From NCBI RefSeq assembly GCF_016595245.1, contig NZ_JAENHM010000070.1, positions 1 to 64,000 of the forward strand: a stretch of DNA of 64,000 nucleotides. The letters are read 5' to 3'. A program made the translations under genes and the position numbers. Below the pieces are notes generated by a model. That model was not told where the DNA came from. It made no database searches and saw only the letters and a program-made list of their open reading frames with translations. The stretch comes from Azospirillum endophyticum. GTDB taxonomy: Bacteria > Pseudomonadota > Alphaproteobacteria > Azospirillales > Azospirillaceae. Below are positions 50,073 through 59,263 of the stretch, piece after piece. How positions within the stretch are numbered: position 1 is the first letter of the stretch; each line of letters starts with the position of its first letter.

Positions 50073-51155
50073 ATGGCGGAGCAGGACGACGAGCAGAAGA
50101 CCGAGGAACCGACAGAGAAGCGCCTGCGCGAGGCGGCGGAGAAGGGCGACGTCCCCCGCGCCCGCGACGTCGGCCTGCTGTCCGCCATGGTCGCCGCCTG
50201 GATGATCGTGCTGATGGCGGCGCCCGGCGTCGCGTCGACCCTGTCGGCCCTGCTGCTGCCGCTGATCGAGAACCCCGACGACATCCGCATCGACGGCAGC
50301 GCCATCGACGTCATCCACAGCCTGCATTGGCTGATCGGCGGCGTCGCGGTGGCCCTGCTGCCGGTGCTGGGCATCCTGCTGGCCGGGGTGGTGGTGTCGG
50401 CGCTGGGGCAGGGGCGGTTCGTCGTGGCGTCCGACCGCATCCGGCCGAAATGGTCGCATCTGTCGCCAGCGTCCGGCTGGAAGCGGATGGCCGGCCGTCC
50501 GGCGCTGGTCGAGTTCGCCAAGAGCCTGGTCAAGCTCGCCATCATCAGCGCCGCCGTCTGGCACGCGCTGGCGCCCTACATCGCATGGACGGAGGATACT
50601 GTGGGCATGGACGTCGCCGGATTGCCCGTGCTGCTGCGGGACGTGACCTTGCGGCTGCTGCTGGCGGTCCTGCTGGCGACCGTGCTGATGGCGGTGGTGG
50701 ACGTGCTGTGGAACCGCCTGGAATGGCGCCGCCGGCTGCGCATGAGCCACCAGGAGATCAAGGACGAGTTCAAGCAGATCGAGGGCGATCCCAACGCCAA
50801 GGCCCGCCTGCGCGACATCCGCCGCCAGCGCTCCAAGAAGCGGATGATGGCGAACGTCCCGCGCGCCACGGTGGTGATCACCAACCCCACCCATTTCGCC
50901 GTCGCCCTGGAATACGAGCGCGGCCGCACCGCCGCGCCGATCTGCCTCGCCAAGGGCGCCGACCTGATCGCGCTGCGCATCCGCGCCCTGGCCCAGGAGC
51001 ACGGCATCCCCATCGTCGAGAACCCGCCGCTCGCCCGCGCCCTCCACGCCTCGGCGGAGGTGGATGCGGTGATTCCGCTCCAGCATTACCAGGCGGTGGC
51101 GGAGGTCATCACCTATGTGCTGAAGCTGAAGGGCGGTCTGGCGCGGCGGGGGTGA
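50073..51155 (+). CDS. flhB: Flagellar export switch protein FlhB
   Basis: Export gate protein whose C-domain is autocleaved to switch substrates. EQDDEQKTEEPTEKRLREAAEKGDVPRARDV is a consensus N-terminus. Four membrane helices follow. The autocleavage motif is intact in VVITNPTHFAVALEY (about residues 266-280), and the C-domain ends with HYQAVAEVITYVLKLKG. The length is 360 aa. A small stand-alone protein resembling this C-domain is encoded between fliP and fliG. Confidence 0.97.
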   Translation: MAEQDDEQKTEEPTEKRLREAAEKGDVPRARDVGLLSAMVAAWMIVLMAAPGVASTLSALLLPLIENPDDIRIDGSAIDVIHSLHWLIGGVAVALLPVLGILLAGVVVSALGQGRFVVASDRIRPKWSHLSPASGWKRMAGRPALVEFAKSLVKLAIISAAVWHALAPYIAWTEDTVGMDVAGLPVLLRDVTLRLLLAVLLATVLMAVVDVLWNRLEWRRRLRMSHQEIKDEFKQIEGDPNAKARLRDIRRQRSKKRMMANVPRATVVITNPTHFAVALEYERGRTAAPICLAKGADLIALRIRALAQEHGIPIVENPPLARALHASAEVDAVIPLQHYQAVAEVITYVLKLKGGLARRG

Positions 51156-51266
51156 GCGAGGAGCGGGCCTTCTCCAATGCAGCGACCAGGCGATGCGCAC
51201 ATCAGATAGCCGCGGAAACGCAACTGAATTAATTCTCAGGCAAGGCGTGGAAACGCGATGCTATTG

Positions 51267-51282
51267 CCTTGCTTAAGCAAGG
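51267..51282. promoter_or_regulatory. 16-base palindrome upstream of a small secreted protein gene
   Basis: CCTTGCTTAAGCAAGG is a perfect palindrome 51 bases before the start codon, in a locally AT-rich region. It could bind a dimeric regulator or form part of the RNA leader. Confidence 0.45.
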
Positions 51283-51300
51283 ATATCAGGCGTTGTCTTG

Positions 51301-51321
51301 CAATTGGCACAAATCCAATTG
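51301..51321 (+). promoter_or_regulatory. Hairpin beside the ribosome-binding site
   Basis: Inverted repeat CAATTGG-N7-CCAATTG ends 11 bases before the start codon and abuts the GAGAGAG ribosome-binding site. Folding in the mRNA, or protein binding, could affect translation of the small secreted protein. Confidence 0.4.
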
Positions 51322-51332
51322 AGAGAGTGGTC

Positions 51333-51632
51333 ATGCGCATTCTGAATATCGCTGCTGTCGCCGCCGTCGCCATGATGGCCGTTCCCGCCGTTGCCTTCGC
51401 CGATGACTTCGAGGCGCTGTGCACGGCCACCGACAAGTCCGAGCCGACCGTCGCGTCGTGCAAGTGCGCGTCCGGCAAGCTGACGGGGGCCGACCGCACC
51501 ACCGCCATCGAGGCGATGAAGGCGATGAACGCCGCCATGGCGTCCGGCAAGGCCGAAGAGGCCGCCGCGGCCACCCAGAAGCACAGCAAGGGCATCGAGA
51601 TCGTGATGACCGCGCAGGCCACCTGCATGTAA
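51333..51632 (+). CDS. Small secreted cysteine-containing protein
   Basis: A 99-aa protein of unknown function. A clear signal peptide (MRILNIAAVAAVAMMAVPAV, cleaved near AFA-DD) leaves a mature part of about 75 residues with four cysteines (LC, SCKC, TC), which may form disulphides or bind a metal. The rest is alanine- and lysine-rich helix (AIEAMKAMNAAMASGKAEEAAAATQKH). It stands alone between flhB and folP, preceded by two inverted repeats. Confidence 0.75.
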   Translation: MRILNIAAVAAVAMMAVPAVAFADDFEALCTATDKSEPTVASCKCASGKLTGADRTTAIEAMKAMNAAMASGKAEEAAAATQKHSKGIEIVMTAQATCM

Positions 51633-51677
51633 TCGGCTCACGCCGTCTGCCTGTCGCCTACCGCCTAACGGTTGTCC

Positions 51678-51698
51678 GGGCTGTCCATGGGACGGCCC
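51678..51698 (+). terminator. Possible hairpin after the small secreted protein gene
   Basis: GGGCTGTCC and GGACGGCCC can pair around an ATG loop (one G-U pair), 45 bases past the stop codon. A T-run is missing, so termination is uncertain. Confidence 0.35.
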
Positions 51699-51833
51699 GT
51701 TCCGTTCCAGTGTTTTGCACATCGTCGGAAAATCCCCCGCCGGCCTCGTTGTCCAGGGCGGCCCCCCTTGCCATCCCGCCGGGCGCGTGCCAGGAACGGA
51801 GCCGCCAGTTCGTGACGTGATGGGGAACCCCCG

Positions 51834-52988
51834 ATGCCGCCGCTCTCCGCCAAGCCCGCCGCCAAAGCCGCGCCCAAATCCGCTGCCGGGTCGCTGGCCG
51901 GCTTCTGTCCCTGGGCGGGAGAGGATGGGGTGCGGGTCTACCTGCGGCCGGTCGGATTGATGCCGATCGCCGCCTGGGCCAAGGGGGCGGCGGTGCCGCT
52001 GGCCGGCGGGCGCTTCGCCTTCTCCGCCGCCGAACTGATCGTCCGCGATACCGGTTCGCGCATCGACCGCGCCTTCGCGCCGCTGTCCGAGATCCTGGCC
52101 TGGGGCTGGGAACGCGCCCGCCCGGTGGCGGAGGCGCTGGACCGCCAGCTCGGCGCCCTGACGCGGGCACGGGCGCCCTTCGCCGGGCTGTCCCTCGACC
52201 GGCCGCTGATCATGGGCATCGTCAACGTCACGCCGGACAGCTTCTCCGACGGCGGCGATTTCCTCGATCCCGCCGCCGCCATCGCCCATGGCGAGGCGAT
52301 GCTGGCCGCCGGTGCCGACATCCTCGACATCGGCGGCGAGTCCACCCGCCCCGGCGCCGCTCCAGTCCCGCCGCAGGAGGAGGAGCGGCGCGTGCTGCCG
52401 GTCATCCGCCATTTCGCCGCAAAGGGGGCTGCCGTCTCGGTCGACACCCGCCACGCCCTCGTCATGGAGTCCGCCGCTGCGGCCGGCGCCCGCATCGTCA
52501 ACGATATCGCCGGCCTGTCCGATCCGCAGGCGCTGCCGGTGGTCGCGCGCACCGCCACCCCGGTGGTGGTGATGCACATGCAGGGCGACCCCGGCACCAT
52601 GCAAGCCAACCCGACCTACCGTGACGCCGCGCTCGACGTGTTCGACTGGCTGGAGGAGCGGGTCGCCCGCTGCGTCGCCGCCAGCGTGCCCCCGGAGCGC
52701 ATCGCCGTCGATCCCGGCATCGGCTTCGGCAAGACGGTGGAGCACAACCTGGAGATCCTCCGCCATACCGCGCTCTATCACGCGCTGGGCTGCACCGTGC
52801 TGATCGGCCTGTCGCGCAAGGGCTTCATCGGCCGGCTGTCGTGCGGGGAGCCGCCGAAGGAGCGGCTGGCCGGCTCGCTCGCCGCCGGGCTGGAGACGCT
52901 GAACCAGGGCGCTCAGATCCTGCGCGTCCACGACGTCGCCGAGACGGCGCAGGCCCGCGCCCTGTGGGAGGGGCTGCATCCCCGGTAA
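51834..52988 (+). CDS. folP: Dihydropteroate synthase
   Basis: Folate pathway enzyme joining 6-hydroxymethyl-dihydropterin diphosphate and p-aminobenzoate. The signatures IMGIVNVTPDSFSDGGDFLD and ADILDIGGESTRPGAAPVP are exact, followed by SVDTRHA and ERIAVDPGIGFGKTVEHNLEIL. At 384 aa it has an N-terminal extension of about 120 residues over the E. coli enzyme, seen in other alphaproteobacterial FolP proteins. glmM and thiD follow in the same direction. Confidence 0.95.
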   Translation: MPPLSAKPAAKAAPKSAAGSLAGFCPWAGEDGVRVYLRPVGLMPIAAWAKGAAVPLAGGRFAFSAAELIVRDTGSRIDRAFAPLSEILAWGWERARPVAEALDRQLGALTRARAPFAGLSLDRPLIMGIVNVTPDSFSDGGDFLDPAAAIAHGEAMLAAGADILDIGGESTRPGAAPVPPQEEERRVLPVIRHFAAKGAAVSVDTRHALVMESAAAAGARIVNDIAGLSDPQALPVVARTATPVVVMHMQGDPGTMQANPTYRDAALDVFDWLEERVARCVAASVPPERIAVDPGIGFGKTVEHNLEILRHTALYHALGCTVLIGLSRKGFIGRLSCGEPPKERLAGSLAAGLETLNQGAQILRVHDVAETAQARALWEGLHPR

Positions 52989-53130
52989 CCCACCCCTGTA
53001 ACCCTTTCACGCAGCCGCCGATCGGGGCTTGACCCGGCCCGGCTGGCGGGCGAAGAAACATCCTTCGCTTGTACATCCGTCCCCGCTCCCCGACATCCGG
53101 GCTTGGTGACGGTTCCTGCACGAGGCTCTC

Positions 53131-54504
53131 ATGACGCGACACCTGTTCGGCACCGACGGCATCCGTGGCACCGCCAACATCGACCCGATGACCGCCGAAA
53201 CGGCCTTGCGCGTGGCGATGGCGACCGCGCTGCAGTTCCGCCGCGGCGACCACCGCCACCGGGTGGTGATCGGCAAGGACACCCGCCTGTCCGGCTATCT
53301 GCTGGAACCGGCGCTGACCGCCGGATTCATCTCGATGGGGATGGACGTGGTGCTGGTCGGTCCGCTGCCGACCCCGGCTGTCGCCATGCTGACCCGGTCC
53401 TTGCGCGCCGACATGGGCGTGGTGATCTCCGCCTCGCACAACCCCTACCAGGACAACGGCATCAAGCTGTTCGGCCCCGACGGCTACAAGCTGTCGGACG
53501 AGGTCGAGGCGGCGATCGAGGCGCGCATGGCGCTGCCCTTCGCGCCCGACCTCGCCCGGCCGGCCGATCTCGGCCGCGCCAGCCGGATGGAGGACGCCAC
53601 CGGCCGCTACATCGAATATGTGAAGAACACCTTCCCGCGCGGCCTGCGGCTCGACGGGCTGAAGATCGTCGTCGATTGCGCCAACGGCGCCGCCTACAAG
53701 GTCGCGCCCAAGGTGCTGTACGAGCTGGGGGCCGACGTGATCCCGGTCGGCGTCAACCCCGACGGCACCAACATCAACAAGGGCTGCGGCGCCACCGCCA
53801 CCCAGACCCTGCAGGAACAGGTGGTCGCCCATGGCGCCCATCTCGGCGTCGCGCTCGACGGCGACGCCGACCGCCTGATCATGGTCGACGAAGCCGGGCG
53901 CCCGATCGACGGCGACCAGCTGATGACCCTGATCGCCACCTCCTGGGCGCGGTCGCAGACGCTGCGCGGCGGCGGCGTCGTCGCCACCGTGATGTCGAAT
54001 CTGGGCATGGAACGCCATCTCGGCGGCCTCGGCCTGCATCTGGCCCGCACGCCGGTCGGCGACCGCTATGTCGTCGAGATGATGCGCGAGCGCGGCTACA
54101 ATGTCGGCGGCGAGCAGTCGGGCCATGTCGTGCTGTCCGATTATTCCACCACCGGCGACGGGCTGATCGCGGCGTTGCAGGTGCTGGCGGTGCTGATCCA
54201 GGCCGACGGCCGCTCGGCCAGCGAGGTCTGCCGCGTGTTCGAGCCGGTGCCGCAGAAGCTGACCAACGTCCGCTTCGCCGCCGGGACCAAGCCGCTGGAG
54301 GATGCCGTCGTCCAGCAGGCGATCAAGGACGGTGAGGCGCGCCTGGCGTCGGGCGGTCGCGTCCTGATCCGCAAGTCGGGCACAGAACCGCTCATCCGCG
54401 TGATGGCGGAGGGCGACGACGAGACGCTGGTCAACAGCGTGGTCGCCGACATCGCCGGCACCATCCAGGCCAGCGCCACCCGCAGCCTGGAGGCCGCACA
54501 ATGA
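53131..54504 (+). CDS. glmM: Phosphoglucosamine mutase
   Basis: Converts glucosamine-6-phosphate to glucosamine-1-phosphate for UDP-GlcNAc and cell-wall synthesis. The active-site serine is in [19 protein letters not shown] (Ser near residue 105), the metal loop in [14 protein letters not shown], and the phosphate-binding loop in [16 protein letters not shown]. The length, 457 aa, is normal. A folP-glmM order is common, and its stop overlaps thiD by four bases. Confidence 0.96.
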   Translation: MTRHLFGTDGIRGTANIDPMTAETALRVAMATALQFRRGDHRHRVVIGKDTRLSGYLLEPALTAGFISMGMDVVLVGPLPTPAVAMLTRSLRADMGVVISASHNPYQDNGIKLFGPDGYKLSDEVEAAIEARMALPFAPDLARPADLGRASRMEDATGRYIEYVKNTFPRGLRLDGLKIVVDCANGAAYKVAPKVLYELGADVIPVGVNPDGTNINKGCGATATQTLQEQVVAHGAHLGVALDGDADRLIMVDEAGRPIDGDQLMTLIATSWARSQTLRGGGVVATVMSNLGMERHLGGLGLHLARTPVGDRYVVEMMRERGYNVGGEQSGHVVLSDYSTTGDGLIAALQVLAVLIQADGRSASEVCRVFEPVPQKLTNVRFAAGTKPLEDAVVQQAIKDGEARLASGGRVLIRKSGTEPLIRVMAEGDDETLVNSVVADIAGTIQASATRSLEAAQ

Positions 54505-55331
54505 CGGCCGGCCTGGAGACCGGCGGCACGGTCAATGGCCGCGTCCTCATCGTCGCCGGATCTGATTCCGGCGGCGGTGCCGGCATCCAGGCCGACATCA
54601 AGGCGGTCAGCGCGCTCGGTGCCTATGCGATGACCGCCATCGCCGCATTGACGGCGCAGAACACCACCGGCGTCTATGGCGTGGTGCCGGTCGATCCCGC
54701 CTTCGTCGCCTTGCAGATGAAGCTGGTGCTTGAGGATATCGGCGCGGATGCGGTGAAGATCGGCATGCTCGCCAACGCCCCCGTCATCGAGGCGGTGTCG
54801 TCGGAGTATGAGGCCCGCGCGGTCAACGTGCCGCTGGTGCTCGATCCGGTGATGATCGCTAAGAGCGGCCACCACCTGCTCGACCCCGACGCCGTGCTGA
54901 CCCTGCGCCGGCGCCTGTTGCCGCTGGCCGAGGTGGTGACGCCCAACCTGCCGGAAGCCGAGGCACTGACCGACCTGCCGATCCGCGACCTCGACGACAT
55001 GCGCCGCGCCGCCGAGCTGATGCTGAGCTTCGGCCCGAAATCGGTGCTGCTGAAGGGCGGGCATCTCGAGGACGACACCCTCTACGACCTGCTCCTGACC
55101 GAGGAGGGCGAGACGGTGTTCGAGGGCAAACGCGTCCACACCCCCCACACCCACGGCACCGGCTGCACCCTGTCCTCGGCCATCGCCGCCGGTCTGGCCC
55201 AAGGCCTGGGCACCCGCGACGCGGTGGCCCGCGCCCGCCGCTATGTCGAGACGGCGATCCTGACCGCCCCCGGTTTGGGCCATGGCCACGGCCCGCTCAA
55301 CCACCTGCACACGGTGCGGGAGTTTTCGTAA
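54501..55331 (+). CDS. thiD: Hydroxymethylpyrimidine (phosphate) kinase
   Basis: Thiamine pathway kinase acting on HMP and HMP-phosphate. The ribokinase-like signatures are [46 protein letters not shown] and the anion-hole motif [19 protein letters not shown]. The length is 276 aa. ATGA overlap with glmM suggests co-transcription and coupled translation. No TPP riboswitch is visible, in keeping with a downstream place in the operon. Confidence 0.94.
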   Translation: MTAGLETGGTVNGRVLIVAGSDSGGGAGIQADIKAVSALGAYAMTAIAALTAQNTTGVYGVVPVDPAFVALQMKLVLEDIGADAVKIGMLANAPVIEAVSSEYEARAVNVPLVLDPVMIAKSGHHLLDPDAVLTLRRRLLPLAEVVTPNLPEAEALTDLPIRDLDDMRRAAELMLSFGPKSVLLKGGHLEDDTLYDLLLTEEGETVFEGKRVHTPHTHGTGCTLSSAIAAGLAQGLGTRDAVARARRYVETAILTAPGLGHGHGPLNHLHTVREFS

Positions 55332-55343
55332 GGGGATGGTAGT

Positions 55344-55499
55344 CCCTCTCCCGCCCCGGGAGAGGGAAGGGGCCCATGCGGAGCATGGGAAGGGTGAGGG
55401 GTTGGGCACGAAGCCATGCGGTTCGGGATTCTCGTAATCCCCCTCACCCTCCCCACGCCTTCGGCGCGGGTCCCCTCCCTCTCCCGGGGCGGGAGAGGG
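55344..55499. repeat. Composite palindromic repeat between thiD and regA
   Basis: Two facing palindromic units: CCCTCTCCCGCCCCGGGAGA core at the left, a CCCTCTCCCGGGGCGGGAGA core at the right. Each is flanked inward by GGGTGAGGGG or CCCCTCACCC, with secondary hairpins (GCATGCGGAGCATG-like and CGCCTTCGGCG). It lies exactly between two convergent genes and probably ends transcription from both sides. Confidence 0.75.
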
Positions 55500-55506
55500 C
55501 GCTCTC

Positions 55507-56067
55507 TCACGGCACCCGCTTCTTCTCCAGCTTGCGCGCCAGGGTGCGGCGGTGCATGCCGAGCCGCCGCGCGGTCTCGGAGATGTTGAAGTTCGTCTCC
55601 ACCAGCGTCTCGTGGATGCGCTCCCATTCCAGGTTCTTGATCGAGGTGCTGCGGGCGGTCGGCGCGATGGAGGTGTCGCCTTCGGTGCGCTCGAAGGCCG
55701 CCTCGATGTCGTCGGTGTTGGACGGCTTCGCCAGATAATGGCAGGCACCCAGTTTGATCGCCTCCACCGCGGTGGCGATGCTGGCGAAGCCGGTCAGCAC
55801 GACGATGCGGGTCTCCTCGTCGGCCTCGTGCAACTCCTTGACGCATTCGAGGCCCGACCCGGTGGCGAGCTTCAGGTCGATCACCGCATAGTCGGGGTCC
55901 ACCGTCTGCAGAAGCTCGCGCATCTCTTCCAGCCCGGCACAGGCGTGGACTTCGTAGCCGCGGCGTTCGAAGGAGCGGCGCAGCGCCCGGGCGAAGGACG
56001 CGTCGTCCTCGACGATCAGCAGGGTGCGGAGGACCTCCTCGTCCAGCTCAGTCGTCTCCATCGGCAC
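55507..56067 (-). CDS. regA: Redox response regulator RegA/ActR
   Basis: DNA-binding response regulator of the RegA/PrrA/ActR family, a global redox regulator of respiration and carbon and nitrogen metabolism. The receiver domain has the acidic pair in LLIVEDDASFARALRRSFERRG and the phospho-acceptor Asp64 in DYAVIDLKLATGSGLECV. The short linker is proline-poor, and the C-terminal Fis-type helix-turn-helix is NISETARRLGMHRRTLARKLEKKR. The length, 186 aa, fits. It overlaps the kinase gene regB by 20 bases. Confidence 0.95.
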   Translation of the reverse strand: MPMETTELDEEVLRTLLIVEDDASFARALRRSFERRGYEVHACAGLEEMRELLQTVDPDYAVIDLKLATGSGLECVKELHEADEETRIVVLTGFASIATAVEAIKLGACHYLAKPSNTDDIEAAFERTEGDTSIAPTARSTSIKNLEWERIHETLVETNFNISETARRLGMHRRTLARKLEKKRVP

Positions 56068-57355
56068 CTCCCGGCGACAGGGCGGACAGCGGCAGGGTCA
56101 GCGTCACGGTGGCGCCGCCGCCGGCGCGGTTCTTGGCCGAAACGGCGCCGCCCAGCTTGCGCAGCACATTGACCACCAGGAACAGGCCGAGTCCGCTGCC
56201 CGGGCGCCCCTTGGTGGACCGGTAGGGCTTGCCCAGCTCCTCCAGGATCGCGGGATCGAAGCCGGGGCCGCGGTCGTTGACCGCCACCACCAGATTGTCG
56301 CCCTGGCGGAGTGCGGCGACGCCGATCCAGTGCGGCGACGCTTCCAGCGCATTGTCGAGCACGTTGAACAGCACCTGCTTCAGGGCGAGGTCGGCGATCA
56401 TCCGTTCCTGCGGGCCGACGGTGTTGTCGTAGTCGAAGCGGCCGGGGGAGCGGCTGGACAGCCAGTCCTCCACCAGGCCGTCGAGGAACCCCTTCACCGT
56501 GGTGCGCACCGTTCCCTCGCCGCGCGCCTCGCCCGACGACATCAGGATGCCCGACACGATCGCCTTGCAGCGGTCGATCTGGTTCTGCATCTCCGCCATC
56601 TCGTCGGCCAGATCGGGGTCGGACATCAGCGACGGCATGCGGCGCCAGTCGTTGAGGATCACCGACAGGGTGGCGAGCGGCGTCCCCAACTCATGCGCCG
56701 CGCCCGACGCCAGCAGCCCCATGCGGACGATGTGCGCCTCTTCCATGGAGCGCTGGCGCAGCTCCGCCAGATAGGCGTCGCGGGCGCGCAGGTTGCGGTT
56801 GATCTGGGTGAGGAAGGGGACCAGCAGGCTCGCCGCCAGCACGAAGCAGATGAACATGCCCTGGATGTGCAGATTGAACAGCTCGCCTTCGAAGGCGTGG
56901 GGCAGGGGAAGCGGCTGGTGGGTGCCGATCAGCCAGGTGAAGCCGGCGGTCGCCACCAGCACCAGTGCCCAGGCCGACCAGGCCTCCAGCAGCACGGCCC
57001 CCAGCGCCACCTGAAGAAGGTACAGCGAGATGAAGGGGTTCGAGGCGCCGCCGCTGAGATAGAGCTGCAGGGTCAGCGCCCAGACGTCGATCAGCAGCTC
57101 CAGGAAAAGCTGGGTGTTGGAAATGTCGGCGCTGCGCCGGATCTGGATCAGGCTGGCGATGTTCAGCGCGATCAGCACGAAGATCACCGCCGCCATCGGC
57201 AGCAGCGGCAGCCGGATGCCCATCTGCAGATGGACGATCAGGATCGTCACGATCTGTCCGACGACGGCGAGCCAACGCAGCTGGACGAGCAGGAACAGGT
57301 TTTTGCGGTCGGTGGTGTCGCGCACGAAAGATGTCCTGTTCCTCACCCGGTTCAT
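56048..57355 (-). CDS. regB: Redox sensor histidine kinase RegB/ActS
   Basis: Membrane histidine kinase with six N-terminal helices. The quinone-binding loop GGASNPF (residues 102-108) matches the GGxxNPF motif of RegB. The phosphorylated histidine is His221 in LASGAAHELGTPLATLSV, and the redox-active cysteine of the family corresponds to Cys263 in QIDRCKAIVSGIL. The ATPase domain has NDRGPGF and GSGLGLFLVVNVLRKLGG. The length is 435 aa. It lies directly downstream of the cyo/SURF1 operon in the same direction, with 74 bases between. Confidence 0.95.
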   Translation of the reverse strand: MNRVRNRTSFVRDTTDRKNLFLLVQLRWLAVVGQIVTILIVHLQMGIRLPLLPMAAVIFVLIALNIASLIQIRRSADISNTQLFLELLIDVWALTLQLYLSGGASNPFISLYLLQVALGAVLLEAWSAWALVLVATAGFTWLIGTHQPLPLPHAFEGELFNLHIQGMFICFVLAASLLVPFLTQINRNLRARDAYLAELRQRSMEEAHIVRMGLLASGAAHELGTPLATLSVILNDWRRMPSLMSDPDLADEMAEMQNQIDRCKAIVSGILMSSGEARGEGTVRTTVKGFLDGLVEDWLSSRSPGRFDYDNTVGPQERMIADLALKQVLFNVLDNALEASPHWIGVAALRQGDNLVVAVNDRGPGFDPAILEELGKPYRSTKGRPGSGLGLFLVVNVLRKLGGAVSAKNRAGGGATVTLTLPLSALSPGGADGDD

Positions 57356-57429
57356 CAGCCCACCGACTTATATAGAGAGTCGACGGCGGCAGGGGAGTTT
57401 TAGGAGCGCCTGCCTCAAGTGCGCCGGCC

Positions 57430-58200
57430 TCAGATATGTCTGCGCCGCATCTCGCTGCGGATGACGAACAGGACGGCGCCGACCAGCATCAGGTCCAGCG
57501 CGAACCAGGTCAGCGCATAGCCGAGATGGCTGTTGGGGAAACTGACCACCGTCAGCCCGCCGACCGGCCAGCCGCCGGGACTGCGGGTGCCGTCGGCGTC
57601 TATGAAGTAGGGGGCGGCATCCTTGAGACCCGCCGCGGTGGCGATGGCGGCGACGTCGCGGGAATACCAGCGGCCGGCGGCCGGGTCGTTGCTGCGCAGG
57701 AACCCGCCCTTCGGCTCGGTGAGGCGCAGAAGTCCGGCGACGGTGACCTCGCCTTGGGGCTGCCCCTCGGCGCGGCTTGCGGGATCGCGCTTTTCCGGCG
57801 GCACGAAGCCGCGGTTGACCAGGACGGTGAAGCCGCGGTCGGTGACCAGCGGCGTCATCACCCAGAAGCCGCCGCCCAGGTCGCTGACCGCTTGGACGAG
57901 CGTTTCACGGTCGTTCATGAGGCGGCCGGTGACGGCGACCCGCCGGTATTCGTCCGACGCGGCGGTCACCGACGGCCAGGCTTCCGGACCCGGGGCGGGC
58001 ACCGGAGAGGCGTGGATGCGGGCGTCCACCCGCTCGATCAGGTCGAGCTTCCACACCCGGCGTTCGAGCTGCCAGATGCCGAGGGCGGTCAGGCCGGCGA
58101 TGCCGGCCAGCGCCAGAAGGCCGAAGAGGGCCAGCGCCCAGACCGGGCGGGCCCTCGTCCTTGTGCCGCCCGCTTTGGGGGCGGACGGCAGTCCGGTCAC
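57430..58200 (-). CDS. SURF1 family oxidase assembly protein
   Basis: Membrane protein for assembly of haem-copper oxidases, 256 aa. Two membrane helices flank a periplasmic domain: WALALFGLLALAGIAGLTALGIWQLERR near the N-terminus and LGYALTWFALDLMLVGAVLFVIRSEMRRR at the C-terminus. The family motifs GxWQLxR and VNRGFVPPEKRDP are present. The GTG start (VTGLPSAP) overlaps the cyoD stop codon. The frame is open upstream, but that would overlap cyoD by some 70 bases. Confidence 0.92.
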   Translation of the reverse strand: MTGLPSAPKAGGTRTRARPVWALALFGLLALAGIAGLTALGIWQLERRVWKLDLIERVDARIHASPVPAPGPEAWPSVTAASDEYRRVAVTGRLMNDRETLVQAVSDLGGGFWVMTPLVTDRGFTVLVNRGFVPPEKRDPASRAEGQPQGEVTVAGLLRLTEPKGGFLRSNDPAAGRWYSRDVAAIATAAGLKDAAPYFIDADGTRSPGGWPVGGLTVVSFPNSHLGYALTWFALDLMLVGAVLFVIRSEMRRRHI

Positions 58201-58604
58201 GGCATCTTGCTCATGTCCGGGGTCATGCCGGGCATCATGTTGTGGTTCATGTGGTACATCACCCACAGCGAGCCTGAGAACATGATGACGACGACGACGA
58301 TCGTGAAGATCATCGCCAGCATCGACCAGCCGCCTTCGGCGCGGCCGTTCATGTGGAGGAAATAGACCATGTGGACGATGATCTGGACCACGGCCAGCGC
58401 CAGGATGACGACCGTGGTGGTCGTGTTGTCCAGCGTGCCGTTCATCACCAGCCAGAACGGAATGACCGTCAGGATCACCGACAGGACGAAGCCGATCATA
58501 TAGCTGCCGAAGGTGCCGTGGGCGCCCGCCGGGTGGCCGTGGTCGTCATGACCATGGTCGTGGCCGTGATCGACGTGGTGGTCGCCGTGCGCGTGGGTGC
58601 TCAT
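58197..58604 (-). CDS. cyoD: Cytochrome o ubiquinol oxidase subunit IV
   Basis: Small subunit with three membrane helices, 135 aa. It has an unusually histidine-rich N-terminus (about residues 4-24, repeats of HGDHH/HGHD) that could bind metal. [26 protein letters not shown] and [35 protein letters not shown] are typical of CyoD. The C-terminus is methionine-rich ([13 protein letters not shown]), again suggesting copper handling. Its start overlaps the cyoC stop (ATGA). Confidence 0.94.
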   Translation of the reverse strand: MSTHAHGDHHVDHGHDHGHDDHGHPAGAHGTFGSYMIGFVLSVILTVIPFWLVMNGTLDNTTTTVVILALAVVQIIVHMVYFLHMNGRAEGGWSMLAMIFTIVVVVIMFSGSLWVMYHMNHNMMPGMTPDMSKMP

Positions 58605-59260
58605 CGCAGCGCTCCCATCAGGTAGACGTAGGTGAAGACGCCGATCCAGATGACGTCCAGGAAGTGCCAGAACATGCTGAGGCACATCAGGCGCCGGCGG
58701 TTGGCCGGGATCAGGCCGCGGCGGGCGACCTGGACCATCAGCGTCACCAGCCACACGCTGCCGAAGGTGACGTGCAGCCCGTGGGTGCCGACCAGCGTGA
58801 AGAAGGCCGACAGGAAGGCGCTGCGCCAGGGGCCGGCGCCCTCATGGATCAGGTGGGCGAACTCGTACAGCTCGATGCCGAGGAAGGCGAGGCCGAACAG
58901 CAGCGTGATCGCCAGCCAGCCCTGGGTCTGGGCGGTGCGGCCCTTCTCCATCGCCAGCATGGCGAAGCCGTAGGTGATGGAGGACAGCAGCAGCATGGAG
59001 GTGTTCAGCGCCACCAGCGGCAGGTCGAACAGCTCCTTCGCCGTCGGGCCGCCGGCATAGCTGGCGCCGAGCACGCCGTAGGTCGCGAACAGCACCGCAA
59101 AGATGAGGCAGTCGCTCATCAGGTAGATCCAGAAGCCGAGCGCGGTGCTGGCGGCTTCGTGGGCGTGCTCGTCCCTCACATAGAAGACGGGCGGGGTGGC
59201 GTCGCGCGGGGTGTCGTGCCCCGCGTGGCTTCCATGCATGGCTTCAACGGTCGTCGTCAT
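58601..59260 (-). CDS. cyoC: Cytochrome o ubiquinol oxidase subunit III
   Basis: Subunit III of the bo-type quinol oxidase, 219 aa with five membrane helices. [24 protein letters not shown] is the conserved first helix, and [25 protein letters not shown] contains the HGLHV motif. The C-terminus [27 protein letters not shown] is diagnostic. It follows cyoB by three bases. Confidence 0.96.
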   Translation of the reverse strand: MTTTVEAMHGSHAGHDTPRDATPPVFYVRDEHAHEAASTALGFWIYLMSDCLIFAVLFATYGVLGASYAGGPTAKELFDLPLVALNTSMLLLSSITYGFAMLAMEKGRTAQTQGWLAITLLFGLAFLGIELYEFAHLIHEGAGPWRSAFLSAFFTLVGTHGLHVTFGSVWLVTLMVQVARRGLIPANRRRLMCLSMFWHFLDVIWIGVFTYVYLMGALR

Positions 59261-59263
59261 GCT

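Noticed and set aside
51301-51325. TTGGCAC sequence as a sigma-54 promoter
   Set aside because: The spacing to a TTGC-like -12 element is wrong and the sequence is better explained as an inverted repeat.
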